Positions 17,652-26,399 are shown, numbered from the stretch's first letter. The stretch: DNA of 64,000 nt from Thiomicrospira sp. XS5 (GCF_001507555.1 NZ_LQBO01000001.1:806001-870000); one strand, 5' to 3'. Program-made: numbers and translations. Notes: generated by a model from the letters alone, not told the origin.

Positions 17652-18295
17652 TGAGGTTTACATTTCGCTTTGTGACATTGATGTTCGCTTTAGCATTTAT
17701 GCTGTCTGGCTGCTCGGAAACCATGATAAAAAAGGGACAAGACCGTTTTTATGACATGACAATCCTAGTTTCCAATTATGAGAGGATCAAGGTGGGTCAT
17801 GTGAATCTTAAGCTTGAAGTGGTTAATGGTGACCCGCAAGGGCTGTTTGACTGGGATGTAGTTGGTAAGAATGTGAAGGATGGTCTTGAGAATAAAGGTA
17901 TCAAAGTCAGTGATGAAGGTATACCTGTAACTCTGCGCCTCAATGATTTTGTCTCTATTAACCGGCCGAGACCTGGAAGCGGGGTTGGTACAGGTATTTC
18001 AGGCGGCACGGTTTTGGGGCTGGGGGGTTCTATTGCTCAAGGGGTCACTGCTTCCTTGGCTGAAAGCGCAATTACTAATTCTATCCAGAAGGAAAAGTCT
18101 GAAGAGATGATAGCAAAAGGCCCGGTTCTGTGTGATACGTCAAGCTGCTCAACAAGTACAAGTTTTACGATCTTGTCAGCAGGGTATGAAAGCAATATTT
18201 CAATTACGGGATCTATTGGCCTTTCAAACCCGATATGGACAGCAGAAACTTATAACGCGAAAGCTATCGTTGAGATGTTTGAGCCGGCAAAGTAA
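17651..18295 (+). CDS. Lipoprotein, unknown family, paralogue of the gene at 15515
   Basis: A 214-residue predicted lipoprotein with lipobox LSGC (C at 20). It repeats the plan of its paralogue: VSNYERIKVGHVNLKLEV, then GLFDWDVV, then a glycine-rich hairpin (GTGISGGTVLGLGGSIAQGV) and SAGYESN near the end. A pair of cysteines (LCDTSSCS) lies where the paralogue has VCDSDC, so a disulfide is probably conserved. Its ATG overlaps the kinase stop by one base. The two copies bracketing the kinase, one coupled to it, suggest a functional unit, but no function is known to me. Confidence 0.75.
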   Translation: MRFTFRFVTLMFALAFMLSGCSETMIKKGQDRFYDMTILVSNYERIKVGHVNLKLEVVNGDPQGLFDWDVVGKNVKDGLENKGIKVSDEGIPVTLRLNDFVSINRPRPGSGVGTGISGGTVLGLGGSIAQGVTASLAESAITNSIQKEKSEEMIAKGPVLCDTSSCSTSTSFTILSAGYESNISITGSIGLSNPIWTAETYNAKAIVEMFEPAK

Positions 18296-18313
18296 AGTCT
18301 TGTAAAAAACTTA

Positions 18314-18337
18314 TGTGAGTAAAGATGTGAGTAAAAT
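18314..18337 (+). repeat. Tandem TGTGAGTAAA at the right end of the island
   Basis: TGTGAGTAAA at 18314-18323 is followed by TGTGAGTAAAAT at 18326-18337, 47 bp inside attR. It matches the inverted pair next to the integrase start. Sharing by both ends and nowhere else noticed supports a recombination site function. Confidence 0.6.
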
Positions 18338-18383
18338 TGATACCTTCTTCTTTATCTATTTGTTATTTAAATTATGTTTGTGG

Positions 18384-18398
18384 CCGGTGTAGCCACCA
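18384..18398 (+). repeat. attR, 15-bp direct repeat of the tRNA-Met end
   Basis: CCGGTGTAGCCACCA is identical to the tRNA-Met 3' end at 3027-3041 and marks the right border of the island. The stretch 18296-18653 holds this site, the repeats before it, one terminator and the gsp promoter; an open frame across it (18337-18540) has no coding look. Confidence 0.85.
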
Positions 18399-18409
18399 CT
18401 TATTCCAAA

Positions 18410-18435
18410 AGCCCGCTTTCTTGCGGGCTTTTTTA
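18410..18435 (+). terminator. Ancestral tRNA-Met terminator beyond attR
   Basis: Stem AGCCCGC/GCGGGCT with a six-base loop and a T run, 12 bp after attR. It would terminate tRNA-Met in a chromosome without the island. Confidence 0.8.
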
Positions 18436-18572
18436 TTTCTGCCTTATTTGAAATACTCTTGCAAGTATTTATACTTAATCCTTTATTGGATAGGCAGGGT
18501 CATGAAAACGTCATTTTGTTTTATGGATAAGTTGCTATAGTAGTTTGCTTTTGAAAGAAGGGCTTAAGTTCC

Positions 18573-18601
18573 TTTTGTTTGCGTTTTTAATAGAGTATAA
18601 T
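18573..18601 (+). promoter_or_regulatory. Putative promoter of the gsp operon
   Basis: TATAAT at 18596-18601 with a weak T-rich -35 (TTTTGT, 17-bp spacer), about 50 bp before gspC. No other promoter was seen for the 13-kb operon. Confidence 0.45.
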
Positions 18602-18653
18602 CGATTTTTTATTAATAGTTATTATTCTCATTTAATGGAGTTGGACAATCGTA

Positions 18654-19496
18654 TTGATACCTCGTTTTAACTCGGCGTTTTCCGTTTCCAAAGTCCGTTC
18701 CGTGTTGCAGTGGTTGTTGTTTATTGTGTTGGCCTGGCTGGCTGGAGAGTTGGTTGCGAACCAACTTAGTAGCGTACAGCCGCCATCATTGCCTGTGCTT
18801 AAAAAGGCATCTCAGGCGGCTAATGTGAATGGTCAGCCGTCGTTTTTATTTGGCGATTTCAAAGCGGCCTTAGACCAAGAATCGGAAGCGACGGCCAATT
18901 TGAAAGCGTTAAAGGAAACGAGGCTTAACATCAAGTTGGTCGGAGTAATCGATTATCCGAATCATGGCTTGGCTTTGGTTCAGCGAGGTGCCAAAAGTGA
19001 AGTTTATGGTGTGGGGGATGAGATTCAGTCGGGGGTTACACTATTAAGTGTGCTGGGTGATCAAGCCATTATTTTAAATCGTGGCGTTCAGGAAAGATTG
19101 GCTTTGGAAGGCGTGAATAACCAATTACTTCAATCCTCGAACGCATCTCAAGCTCGTAATGCTGGCAAAGCTTCCAGTCAACCGGCGCGTTTGACTGAAA
19201 TCGGTCGGCAGCTCAAGCGTTCGCCCATGTCGATTTCCCAATATTTGCGGTTCGAACCGATTAATCAAGGCGGTCAATGGGTGGCGGTTAAAATCTGGTC
19301 GAAATCGGATCAAGCCTTATTCCGTTCGCTTGGGTTTGAAGAAGGTGATCGTGTGACGTTAATCAACGGTAAAACGATTGACGAAATGGCGAAAAACCCG
19401 GCCTTGTGGCGAGAGTTTTTAAATGAAAGCAAAATGGATTTGACGGTTGAACGCAATGGCGTGCCGGAAACCGTGGCGGTTCAGTTCGGCAGTTAA
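18654..19496 (+). CDS. gspC: Type II secretion inner-membrane protein GspC
   Basis: Links the inner-membrane platform to the secretin and helps recognise substrates. The 280-residue product has one N-terminal membrane helix (WLLFIVLAWLAGELVA at about 20-36) and a periplasmic homology region (LKETRLNIKLVGVIDYPNHGLALV, then GDEIQSG). A C-terminal PDZ domain follows (FRSLGFEEGDRVTLINGKTI). The start is probably the TTG at 18654; no early ATG is in frame and the GGAG is 14 nt upstream, so translation may be weak. First gene of the operon C-D-E-F-G-H-I-J-K-L-M-N. Confidence 0.9.
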   Translation: MIPRFNSAFSVSKVRSVLQWLLFIVLAWLAGELVANQLSSVQPPSLPVLKKASQAANVNGQPSFLFGDFKAALDQESEATANLKALKETRLNIKLVGVIDYPNHGLALVQRGAKSEVYGVGDEIQSGVTLLSVLGDQAIILNRGVQERLALEGVNNQLLQSSNASQARNAGKASSQPARLTEIGRQLKRSPMSISQYLRFEPINQGGQWVAVKIWSKSDQALFRSLGFEEGDRVTLINGKTIDEMAKNPALWREFLNESKMDLTVERNGVPETVAVQFGS

Positions 19497-19512
19497 GGTA
19501 CAAATAAGATTT

Positions 19513-21645
19513 ATGAATGATACGAAACATACGCTGAAGTTCAGCGCAGCCCTGATGGCCGCTTTGGCCTTGAGTTTCCTGTTAACGCCAAAATTGATGG
19601 CGGCGGACGAAACCTCGAACAACGCTGCGACCTTAAAACAGAACTTTCAAAACGTTGATATTAAAACGGTGATTGAAGCCGTTGCCAAACTAACCGGCAA
19701 AAACTTTATTATCGACCCGCGGGTGAAAGGCAAGGTGACATTAATTGCGCCGGAACCCATGCCGCCGGAAGCCTTGTATGAAACCCTGTTATCGATTTTG
19801 CGCGTGCACGATTATGTGGCGGTGCCGGGCGAAACCGCGATTCGGATTATTCCGGCGAATCTGGCGCGGGATCAAGTGCCTTATGAAAAGCGTAAGCAAT
19901 TCGAAACCGATGACTGGGTGACGGAAGTCCTGAAAGTAAAGCATGTTTCGGCGACCAAACTGGTGGCGGTGTTGCGTCCTTTGGTGGCGCGTGAAGGCCA
20001 TTTGGTAGCGCTTCAAGACAGCAATCGTTTAATCGTGACCGACAGTCGCGCCAACCTGAAACGTATTAAAAGTATTTTGGCACGTGTCGATGTTTCGCCA
20101 ACTTCGAGTTATGAAGTGGTTTCCATCAAAAACGGTTCGGCGGAAGAAATGGTACGCACCCTGAAAAATTTGTTGCCGGAAAGTGCTAATGGTCAAAATT
20201 TGAAAATGAATTTTGACGAGCGTTCCAACCGGATTGTTCTGGCAGGCGATGCCGAGCAACGTTTGGCGATGCGGGCATTGATTGCCGAACTAGATGTGCC
20301 GGTTGAATCGTCAGGGCGAGTTCAGGTGGTGTATTTACGATACGCCAAAGCGGAAGATTTAGTGCCGGTGCTAAAAAAGCTGGCGACCAATGAATCGTTA
20401 TTGAACAGCGTCGCCGGGCTGGAAGGGCAGACGGAAGGCGGGGCGAAAAAAGCCACGCCGACGCAAGTCTCTAATTTGGATAAAAGCGCTTTGGAAGAGC
20501 GCATCAGCATTGAAGCCGACGAGCGAACCAATTCCGTTATCATCAGTGCACCGCCACCGATTGTGACCGCCTTGAAAGGGGTGGTGAAAGAGCTGGATAT
20601 TCGTCGTGCTCAGGTGTTAATCGAAGCGATTTTGGTCGAGGTCACCGAATCCAAGCAAGCCGAACTGGGCGTTGACTGGGTCGCGAACGGGCCAAACGGG
20701 GTTGGGCTGATTAACTTTTCCGGCACCATTCCGTCTTTGGTGGCCAATGCCGGTAACCCAGCGGCGCAAGCCAGTGCCATCGGCATCGGCGCGACGGCGG
20801 CGATGGGGGAAATCAGCGCGGATAACCAAGGTTGGGGCGCGTTGATTCGAGCATTGAACAGTGATAACCAGGCCAATGTTTTGGCGACGCCAACCTTGTT
20901 GACCTTGGACAATGAAGAAGCGGAAATCATTGTCGGTAAGGAAGTGCCCTTTCAAACCGGGAGTTATACCACCACCAGCAGCGGCTCCAGCAACCCCTTT
21001 ACCACCGTTGAGCGTGAGGAAGTGGGCTTGAAGTTGAAAATCAAACCGCAAATCAACGAAGGGGATGAGGTGTTCCTGGAAGTTGACCAGGAATTGTCCA
21101 GCGTATTGCCGGCCGACGGGGCCGTGGATTTGCAGACCTCAAAGCGCCAGATCAAAACCAATATCATTGTCGGCGATGGCAAGATGATTGTGTTAGGGGG
21201 CTTGTTGGACGAACGTGAAACCGAAGTAACGGCTAAAATACCAGGCCTGGGCGATATTCCGCTTATCGGCGGCCTGTTCCGTTCGAAGCAGAATAAGCGT
21301 GAAAAAGTGAATTTGATGATTTTCCTGCGGACGGTGATTGTTAAAAATAACCGGATGGGCGACTACTACAGTAATAAAAAATACAATATTTTACGCGACT
21401 CACAAAACCGTATTCTCGAAAAAGACTCGGAAATGTTGGAAGGCTTGAAACCGCGTATGCCGACGTTGAAACAGTGGGAAAATATGGACCCTGCGACGCC
21501 TTATGGTCAGGATGAACCGACGCCAAAAGCCGATGGAAAATCAACCAAAAAGGCCACCAGAGAATCATCCGAAGCCTTTGAGTCCGAAGAAGCCTCGGAA
21601 ATGATTGATACCGAGCCGTATCACGATGAACTATTAGGGTTCTAA
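19513..21645 (+). CDS. gspD: Type II secretion secretin GspD
   Basis: Forms the outer-membrane pore. The 710-residue product has a signal peptide ending near residue 31 (LMAADE), then an N0 domain (NFQNVDIKTVIEAVAKLTGKNF), N1-N3 repeats, and the secretin core. The core contains VPFQTGSYTTTSSG and the closing QINEGDEVFLEVDQE, and ILGGLLD-type VLGGLLDERE. The last 80 residues, after the secretin domain, are charged and acidic, a likely S-domain or tail for a pilotin. The frame is open upstream to 19447 inside gspC; ATG 19513 is chosen because it gives the signal peptide. It contains a CCAGGCCTGG site at 21241. Confidence 0.96.
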   Translation: MNDTKHTLKFSAALMAALALSFLLTPKLMAADETSNNAATLKQNFQNVDIKTVIEAVAKLTGKNFIIDPRVKGKVTLIAPEPMPPEALYETLLSILRVHDYVAVPGETAIRIIPANLARDQVPYEKRKQFETDDWVTEVLKVKHVSATKLVAVLRPLVAREGHLVALQDSNRLIVTDSRANLKRIKSILARVDVSPTSSYEVVSIKNGSAEEMVRTLKNLLPESANGQNLKMNFDERSNRIVLAGDAEQRLAMRALIAELDVPVESSGRVQVVYLRYAKAEDLVPVLKKLATNESLLNSVAGLEGQTEGGAKKATPTQVSNLDKSALEERISIEADERTNSVIISAPPPIVTALKGVVKELDIRRAQVLIEAILVEVTESKQAELGVDWVANGPNGVGLINFSGTIPSLVANAGNPAAQASAIGIGATAAMGEISADNQGWGALIRALNSDNQANVLATPTLLTLDNEEAEIIVGKEVPFQTGSYTTTSSGSSNPFTTVEREEVGLKLKIKPQINEGDEVFLEVDQELSSVLPADGAVDLQTSKRQIKTNIIVGDGKMIVLGGLLDERETEVTAKIPGLGDIPLIGGLFRSKQNKREKVNLMIFLRTVIVKNNRMGDYYSNKKYNILRDSQNRILEKDSEMLEGLKPRMPTLKQWENMDPATPYGQDEPTPKADGKSTKKATRESSEAFESEEASEMIDTEPYHDELLGF

Positions 21646-21646
21646 C

Positions 21647-23098
21647 ATGGAACTGCCGTTTGCTTTTGCTCGAAAAAATGGCTTGGTGCTGGTGCGCCAG
21701 CCGGATGAACAGTATGTGCTGTTTCATCTTGCCGCCACGCCGTTGGATGCTCTGCTGGAAGTGAAACGTTTGTTAGGTGATGAAACCTGTACCTTGCAAT
21801 CGGTTTCTGAAAATGAGTTGGATAAAGAGTTGCAACGGCGTTACACCGGGTCGGAAAGCACGTCGATTGATAATGTCGACGACTTTGAATTGGACGATTT
21901 AGAACTGGTGGCGGCTCAGGCCAGTGAAGCCGAAGACTTGTTGGACAGTTCCGACGATGCGCCGATTATCCGTCTGCTGAACGCCATTCTGGCCGAAGCC
22001 ATTCGTACCAACGCCTCTGATATTCACATTGAACCCTTTGAAAACCAACTTCGTATTCGCTTCCGCATCGACGGTCAGTTGAAAACGGTGCTGACCCCGA
22101 AAAAAGCTTTATCGGAAATGCTGGCGTCGCGGATCAAGGTCATGGCGCGTTTGGACATCGCCGAAAAACGCTTGCCGCAGGACGGGCGCATCGCCACCAA
22201 ACTCGGTGGCCGCGCGGTGGATTTGCGGGTGTCGACCATCCCGTCCAGTTTTGGCGAACGGGTGGTGATGCGTTTGTTGGATAAGAGTGCCGGGCGTCTC
22301 AACCTAGTGGACTTGGGGTTGCCGGATGCTCAGTTGCAAACCCTCAAAGGGCTTTTGAATAAGCCGCACGGTATTTTATTGGTGACGGGACCGACCGGGT
22401 CGGGGAAAACCACCACGCTGTATGCCAGTCTCAGTCGCTTGAACGACAATCAACGTAATATCATGACGATTGAAGACCCGGTGGAATACAACATCGAGGG
22501 GATCAATCAAACCCAGGTGAACACCAAAGCGGATATGACCTTTGCGAAAGGCCTGCGTGCGATTCTACGACAAGACCCGGATGTGGTGATGATCGGGGAA
22601 ATTCGCGACATCGAAACGGCGCAGATTGCGGTGCAATCTTCCCTGACGGGGCACTTGGTGCTCTCCACCTTGCATACCAATACCGCCATCGGTGCGATTA
22701 CCCGGTTACGCGATATGGGCGTCGAACCGTTTTTGCTGGCGTCCAGTTTGTTGGGCGTGATGGCGCAGCGTCTGGTCAGACGACTCTGTCCACACTGTAA
22801 AACCGCGCACCCGGCCGATGAGGCGGAATGCGAGTTGCTGGGCGTTTCCGATGCCACCCTGTATCAAGCAAAAGGGTGCGAACACTGTCAGCAGACCGGT
22901 TATCAAGGACGTATCGGGATTTATGAATTGATTGCGATTGATGAGGCCTTGCGACAAATGATTCACAGCGATGCGTCTGAAATTGAAATGGATCGTTATG
23001 CCCACCAGAAAATGCCGTCCATTCATCAAAGCGGCATTCAGTTGGTGTTGAATGGCGAGACCAGTTTGGAAGAAGTATTACGGGTCACGCAGCAATAA
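21647..23098 (+). CDS. gspE: Type II secretion ATPase GspE
   Basis: Cytoplasmic hexameric ATPase that drives pseudopilus assembly. The 483 residues comprise an N-terminal GspL-binding region (1-100), the N2 domain with IRTNASDIHIEPFE, and Walker A GPTGSGKTTT at about 248-257. An Asp box and Walker B (DPDVVMIGEIRD) follow, then the zinc-binding tetracysteine CPHC...CEHC near 384-410. All key residues are present. The ATG lies one base after the gspD stop. A sibling ATPase PilB is excluded by the gsp context and the short N-terminus. Confidence 0.96.
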   Translation: MELPFAFARKNGLVLVRQPDEQYVLFHLAATPLDALLEVKRLLGDETCTLQSVSENELDKELQRRYTGSESTSIDNVDDFELDDLELVAAQASEAEDLLDSSDDAPIIRLLNAILAEAIRTNASDIHIEPFENQLRIRFRIDGQLKTVLTPKKALSEMLASRIKVMARLDIAEKRLPQDGRIATKLGGRAVDLRVSTIPSSFGERVVMRLLDKSAGRLNLVDLGLPDAQLQTLKGLLNKPHGILLVTGPTGSGKTTTLYASLSRLNDNQRNIMTIEDPVEYNIEGINQTQVNTKADMTFAKGLRAILRQDPDVVMIGEIRDIETAQIAVQSSLTGHLVLSTLHTNTAIGAITRLRDMGVEPFLLASSLLGVMAQRLVRRLCPHCKTAHPADEAECELLGVSDATLYQAKGCEHCQQTGYQGRIGIYELIAIDEALRQMIHSDASEIEMDRYAHQKMPSIHQSGIQLVLNGETSLEEVLRVTQQ

Positions 23099-23101
23099 TT
23101 T

Positions 23102-24322
23102 ATGGCGACGTTTGAATACAAAGCCCTCACGGCGGACGGAAAAACACGCAAAGGCAGTCTGGACGGCGACTCGCCGCGTCACGTACGACAGTTACTGCGC
23201 GACCAAAAGCTGACGCCGTTGGAGGTAAAGTCCGTCGACCAAAAGCGGAAAGCTTCCGGTAGCGGCACGTCAGGGCTGTTTACACCGGTGATTCGCACCA
23301 GCGATTTGGCGCTGATGACCAGTCAGTTACATACGTTATTGAAAGCGGGGATGCCGTTGGCGCAAGCGATTAAAGCCGTGTCCATGCAGGCGGAAACCCG
23401 CACGGTGCGGCGGTTTTTGTCGGCTTTGCATGCCAAAGTCATTGAAGGCCATTCATTCGCCCAGGCTTTGGCGTTGAGCCATTACCGGGTGAATGAAGAG
23501 TACATCGCTACGGTGCGGGCCGGCGAAGAAAGCGGGCATTTGGAACAGGTGCTGGCTCGGTTGGCCGAATCGATTCGGCAACAGGAAAAGATTCGCAAGA
23601 AAATTCAAACCGCGATGATTTATCCCGCGATTATGGTGGTGATGTCGGTGCTGATCGTCTTGTTCTTGATGATTTACGTGGTGCCGAAAGTGGTGACGGT
23701 TTTTGACAATATGGAGCAGGCCTTGCCACCCTTGACGCAAGGGATGTTGACGGTCAGTGAGTTTTTGCAGTTGCATTGGTTGATGTTATTGTTTGTGGTG
23801 ATTTTGCTGTTCGTGGGATATCGGTTGCTGATGAAGCAAACACCTTGGCGGCGACGACGTGATCGATTTTGGTTGCGGTTGCCGATGTTGCGTAAATTTT
23901 TGGTTTACGCCTCCAGTGCGCGCTGGGCGCGTACCTTGGGGGTACTGTTGGCGAGTGGGGTGCCGGCCACGGATGCCCTGCGCATTTCGTCCGAAGTCAT
24001 GACGCTGTTACCCTTGAAAGAAAAAGTATTGACCATGGTGGATCAAGTTCGTGAAGGGCAAAAATTACAGGACGCCATGACCGAAGCCGGTTTTTTTCCG
24101 CCTCTGCTGTTGAACTTGGTGCAGACGGGGGAAGGCAGTGGCCAGCTCGACACCATGTTACTGGAAGGCGCGGATCATTATGAATCGGAAGTCGAAAATG
24201 CCGCCGCGACCTTGGTGAGTCTGGTGGAGCCCTTGATGATTCTGATTATGGGGGGCATCGTGTTGACCATCGTATTGGCCATTATGCTGCCGATTTTCGA
24301 AATGAACCAGATGGTGGGGTAA
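23102..24322 (+). CDS. gspF: Type II secretion inner-membrane platform protein GspF
   Basis: Polytopic platform protein that couples GspE to pseudopilus assembly. The 406-residue length is standard. It has two GspF cytoplasmic repeats (LALMTSQLHTLLKAGMPLAQ and WARTLGVLLASGVPATDALR) and three membrane helices at about 170-192, 220-240 and 375-398. The N-terminal YKALTADGKTRKG is typical. The start ATG is 3 bp after the gspE stop. Confidence 0.96.
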   Translation: MATFEYKALTADGKTRKGSLDGDSPRHVRQLLRDQKLTPLEVKSVDQKRKASGSGTSGLFTPVIRTSDLALMTSQLHTLLKAGMPLAQAIKAVSMQAETRTVRRFLSALHAKVIEGHSFAQALALSHYRVNEEYIATVRAGEESGHLEQVLARLAESIRQQEKIRKKIQTAMIYPAIMVVMSVLIVLFLMIYVVPKVVTVFDNMEQALPPLTQGMLTVSEFLQLHWLMLLFVVILLFVGYRLLMKQTPWRRRRDRFWLRLPMLRKFLVYASSARWARTLGVLLASGVPATDALRISSEVMTLLPLKEKVLTMVDQVREGQKLQDAMTEAGFFPPLLLNLVQTGEGSGQLDTMLLEGADHYESEVENAAATLVSLVEPLMILIMGGIVLTIVLAIMLPIFEMNQMVG

Positions 24323-24370
24323 GGATGAACTTCACGCAAATAAGACATTTAAAAGATGAAAGAGGTTGAA

Positions 24371-24817
24371 ATGAAAGCACAAAATATGACGATGAAACGC
24401 CGTAAACAACAAGGGTTTACCTTGATTGAGTTGATGGTGGTCGTGGTGATTCTGGCGATTTTGGCGGCGATCGCCGTCCCGAAGTTGATGGATCGTCCCG
24501 ATGAAGCGCGTCTGGTGAAAGCCAAGCAGGACATCGGTGCGATTTCATCGGCGTTGCAGTTGTATAAGCTGGATAACTACCGTTATCCAAACACCGATCA
24601 AGGCATCGAAGCGTTGGTGACCAAACCGACCACCGAGCCGGAACCGAAAAACTGGAAACAATACCTTCAACAGGTGCCGAAAGATCCTTGGGGGAATGAC
24701 TACATTTATCTCAGCCCGGGTGAACACGGTGATTTTGATCTTTATACGCTGGGCGCGGATGGCGAAGACGGCGGTGAAGGCATTGACGCCACCATTGGTA
24801 ACTGGAATATTCAGTAA
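24371..24817 (+). CDS. gspG: Major pseudopilin GspG
   Basis: Main subunit of the type II pseudopilus. The 148-residue precursor has a short basic leader ([15 protein letters not shown]) cut before [18 protein letters not shown], with E5 present. The C-terminal domain has the calcium-site and DPWGN signature ([25 protein letters not shown]). An in-frame ATG at 24356 exists, but GAGG at 24362-24365 is well spaced for ATG 24371. The 48-bp gap after gspF is the largest in the operon and may hold an internal regulatory step, since GspG is needed in excess. Confidence 0.95.
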   Translation: MKAQNMTMKRRKQQGFTLIELMVVVVILAILAAIAVPKLMDRPDEARLVKAKQDIGAISSALQLYKLDNYRYPNTDQGIEALVTKPTTEPEPKNWKQYLQQVPKDPWGNDYIYLSPGEHGDFDLYTLGADGEDGGEGIDATIGNWNIQ

Positions 24818-24819
24818 GC

Positions 24820-25407
24820 GTGTTGCGACCTCGGCTCCGTTCCTTTAGCGATTATGACCAGGCCTGGCGGTTTTTGTTCAAAGGTCGCATAGAGGACTTG
24901 AAGGCCAAAGGGGATCAAAAAGGGCATCAAGAAGCGCATCAAAAAGGGTTTACTCTGATTGAGTTGGTGGTGGTGGTGGTCATTGTGGCCATTCTGCTCA
25001 CGGCGGTGGTGATTTCCATTCAGCCGAGCGAATCATCGAAGGTTCGGCAACAGATCGGTGCCGTGAAGGGGTGGATGCAGTCGGTGTGTGACCGTGCCAC
25101 GTTTGATCAGCACATTTATGTCATGATGCCGACGCAGACCGGCATGACGTTTGCCAGGCAAGTGAAACAGGCATGGTCAACGCCGCCCAATGCGCGGGAA
25201 CTGGTTTGGCTGGAGGGGTTAACGGTGGATTGGCAGATTAATGATGCCACCCCGTTGCAACAGACGTTACCCAAGCCGGGCTGGTTGTGCTGGCCCAGCG
25301 GCGAAATGCTCGGCGGTGAATTGCAGTTTACGCTGGGAAAAACTCAGCGAACTCTGCGTTGGAATGCCATAGGACAGTTTGAGGAATCGGGCCGTCATGA
25401 ACGTTAA
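24820..25407 (+). CDS. gspH: Minor pseudopilin GspH
   Basis: A minor pseudopilin with cleavage site KG-FTLIELVVVVVIVAIL. From the GTG at 24820 the leader would be 43 residues, far longer than normal. An in-frame TTG at 24898 just after AGAGG gives a normal leader (MKAKGDQKGHQEAHQKG) and may be the real start; the upstream 26 codons contain a CCAGGCCTGG site at 24858. The mature part ends with LRWNAIGQFEESG, typical of GspH. It overlaps gspI by 11 bp. Confidence 0.85.
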   Translation: MLRPRLRSFSDYDQAWRFLFKGRIEDLKAKGDQKGHQEAHQKGFTLIELVVVVVIVAILLTAVVISIQPSESSKVRQQIGAVKGWMQSVCDRATFDQHIYVMMPTQTGMTFARQVKQAWSTPPNARELVWLEGLTVDWQINDATPLQQTLPKPGWLCWPSGEMLGGELQFTLGKTQRTLRWNAIGQFEESGRHER

Positions 25408-25780
25408 AAACAGCTTTCAGACTTGTCGGACACAACGCGGTTTTACCTTGATTGAAGTCATGGTCGCGTTGGTGATTGCGGCGTTGGCGTTAACGGCGCT
25501 CACGCGCGGGTTAGGCCAGTATGTGTTTCAGCAAAGCCAATTGCAGGAGCGGGTGATCGCCACCTGGGTGGCGGAAAACCGCTTATTGGAATTACAACGT
25601 CTGCCAGGGGCTCAAATGGAAAGCCGGGCGCAGGAAACGGCGCTGAGCCAGGATTGGCAAACCGAGTTCACAACGTCCGATACGTTGATTGACGGCATTC
25701 AAAAGGTGGAGGTGGCGGTGACAGCACCGGCCGAAAAGCAGCCGACGGTGCGGCTGTATTCGATTCTGGGAGGCGGTTGA
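25397..25780 (+). CDS. gspI: Minor pseudopilin GspI
   Basis: Tip pseudopilin of the GspI-J-K complex. The 127-residue precursor has leader MNVKNSFQTCRTQRG and mature start FTLIEVMVALVIAALALTAL with E5. The region WVAENRLLELQRLPG is the GspI signature. ATG 25397 lies inside the end of gspH, indicating translational coupling; the frame is open further upstream, but that would make the leader too long. Confidence 0.93.
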   Translation: MNVKNSFQTCRTQRGFTLIEVMVALVIAALALTALTRGLGQYVFQQSQLQERVIATWVAENRLLELQRLPGAQMESRAQETALSQDWQTEFTTSDTLIDGIQKVEVAVTAPAEKQPTVRLYSILGGG

Positions 25781-25781
25781 T

Positions 25782-26399
25782 TTGTCGGCATCCACGGAAA
25801 AACAGGCTGGCTTCACGTTAATCGAACTGTTGATTGCGGTGGCCATCGCTTCGGTGATCGCGGTGTTGTCGTATCAGGCCATCCATCAAGGCGTACTGGT
25901 TAAAGAAAATGCCGATGAATCGGTTGAACGCTTTGAAGCCGTGCAAAGAACGCTTTGGTGGATGGAGCAGGATTTTACCCAAATGGCACCGCGTACGGTT
26001 CAAGACGTGTTGGGATCGCCCTTGCCGACGTTTCAATTAAGTTATGATTACGGTGCCGAGATGACGCGGATTGCGGTCTATCCGTCGCCTTACGGTATCG
26101 CAGGCCTGGCCAGAATCGGTTATGTGCTGGAGGATGGAGTTTTATATCGCCAGGTTTGGCCGGTGATCGATCGCGCGCCGGATTCGGAAGTGGAACGCTT
26201 GCCGGTGTTGTCCGATGTGGCGCGTTTCGAGGTTCGGGTTTTGAATGCCGATAACCAGTGGCAGGAAATCTGGCCGGAAGCGGATCAGCCGTTGACCGAT
26301 TTGCCGAGGTTAATCGAAGTGACCTTGACGCTGGAAGACATGGGGCAAATACGCCGCCTGTTTCCTGGCGTGGATGGTTTGCCGGGGGCGTCTGAATGA
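25782..26399 (+). CDS. gspJ: Minor pseudopilin GspJ
   Basis: Tip pseudopilin. The 205-residue precursor has leader MSASTEKQAG followed by FTLIELLIAVAIASVIAVLS with E5. The globular domain has the usual QRTLWWMEQDFTQMAPR, YVLEDGVLYRQVWPVID and a final LTLEDMGQIRRLF. The start is a TTG 1 bp after the gspI stop, preceded by GGGAGG. It overlaps gspK by 4 bp. A GCAGGCCTGG site lies at 26100-26109. Confidence 0.93.
   Translation: MSASTEKQAGFTLIELLIAVAIASVIAVLSYQAIHQGVLVKENADESVERFEAVQRTLWWMEQDFTQMAPRTVQDVLGSPLPTFQLSYDYGAEMTRIAVYPSPYGIAGLARIGYVLEDGVLYRQVWPVIDRAPDSEVERLPVLSDVARFEVRVLNADNQWQEIWPEADQPLTDLPRLIEVTLTLEDMGQIRRLFPGVDGLPGASE

Larger units (their letters stand above)
3027..18398 (+). mobile_element. 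Integrated mobilisable defence island in tRNA-Met
   Basis: The element of about 15.4 kb is bounded by the 15-bp att repeats. It begins with a tyrosine integrase and contains an AlpA regulator, a MobI-like gene behind iterons, a serine recombinase, hsdMSR and a HipA-like kinase. Base composition is clearly more AT-rich than the flanking chromosome. The genome-wide CCAGGCCTGG palindrome is almost missing (one CAGGCCTG copy, in hsdM). No conjugation apparatus is present, so transfer would depend on a helper element. Confidence 0.85.

Noticed and set aside
18337-18540. 67-codon plus-strand frame between the island and gspC
   Set aside because: It runs through attR and a terminator, has no ribosome binding site and no protein-like composition.
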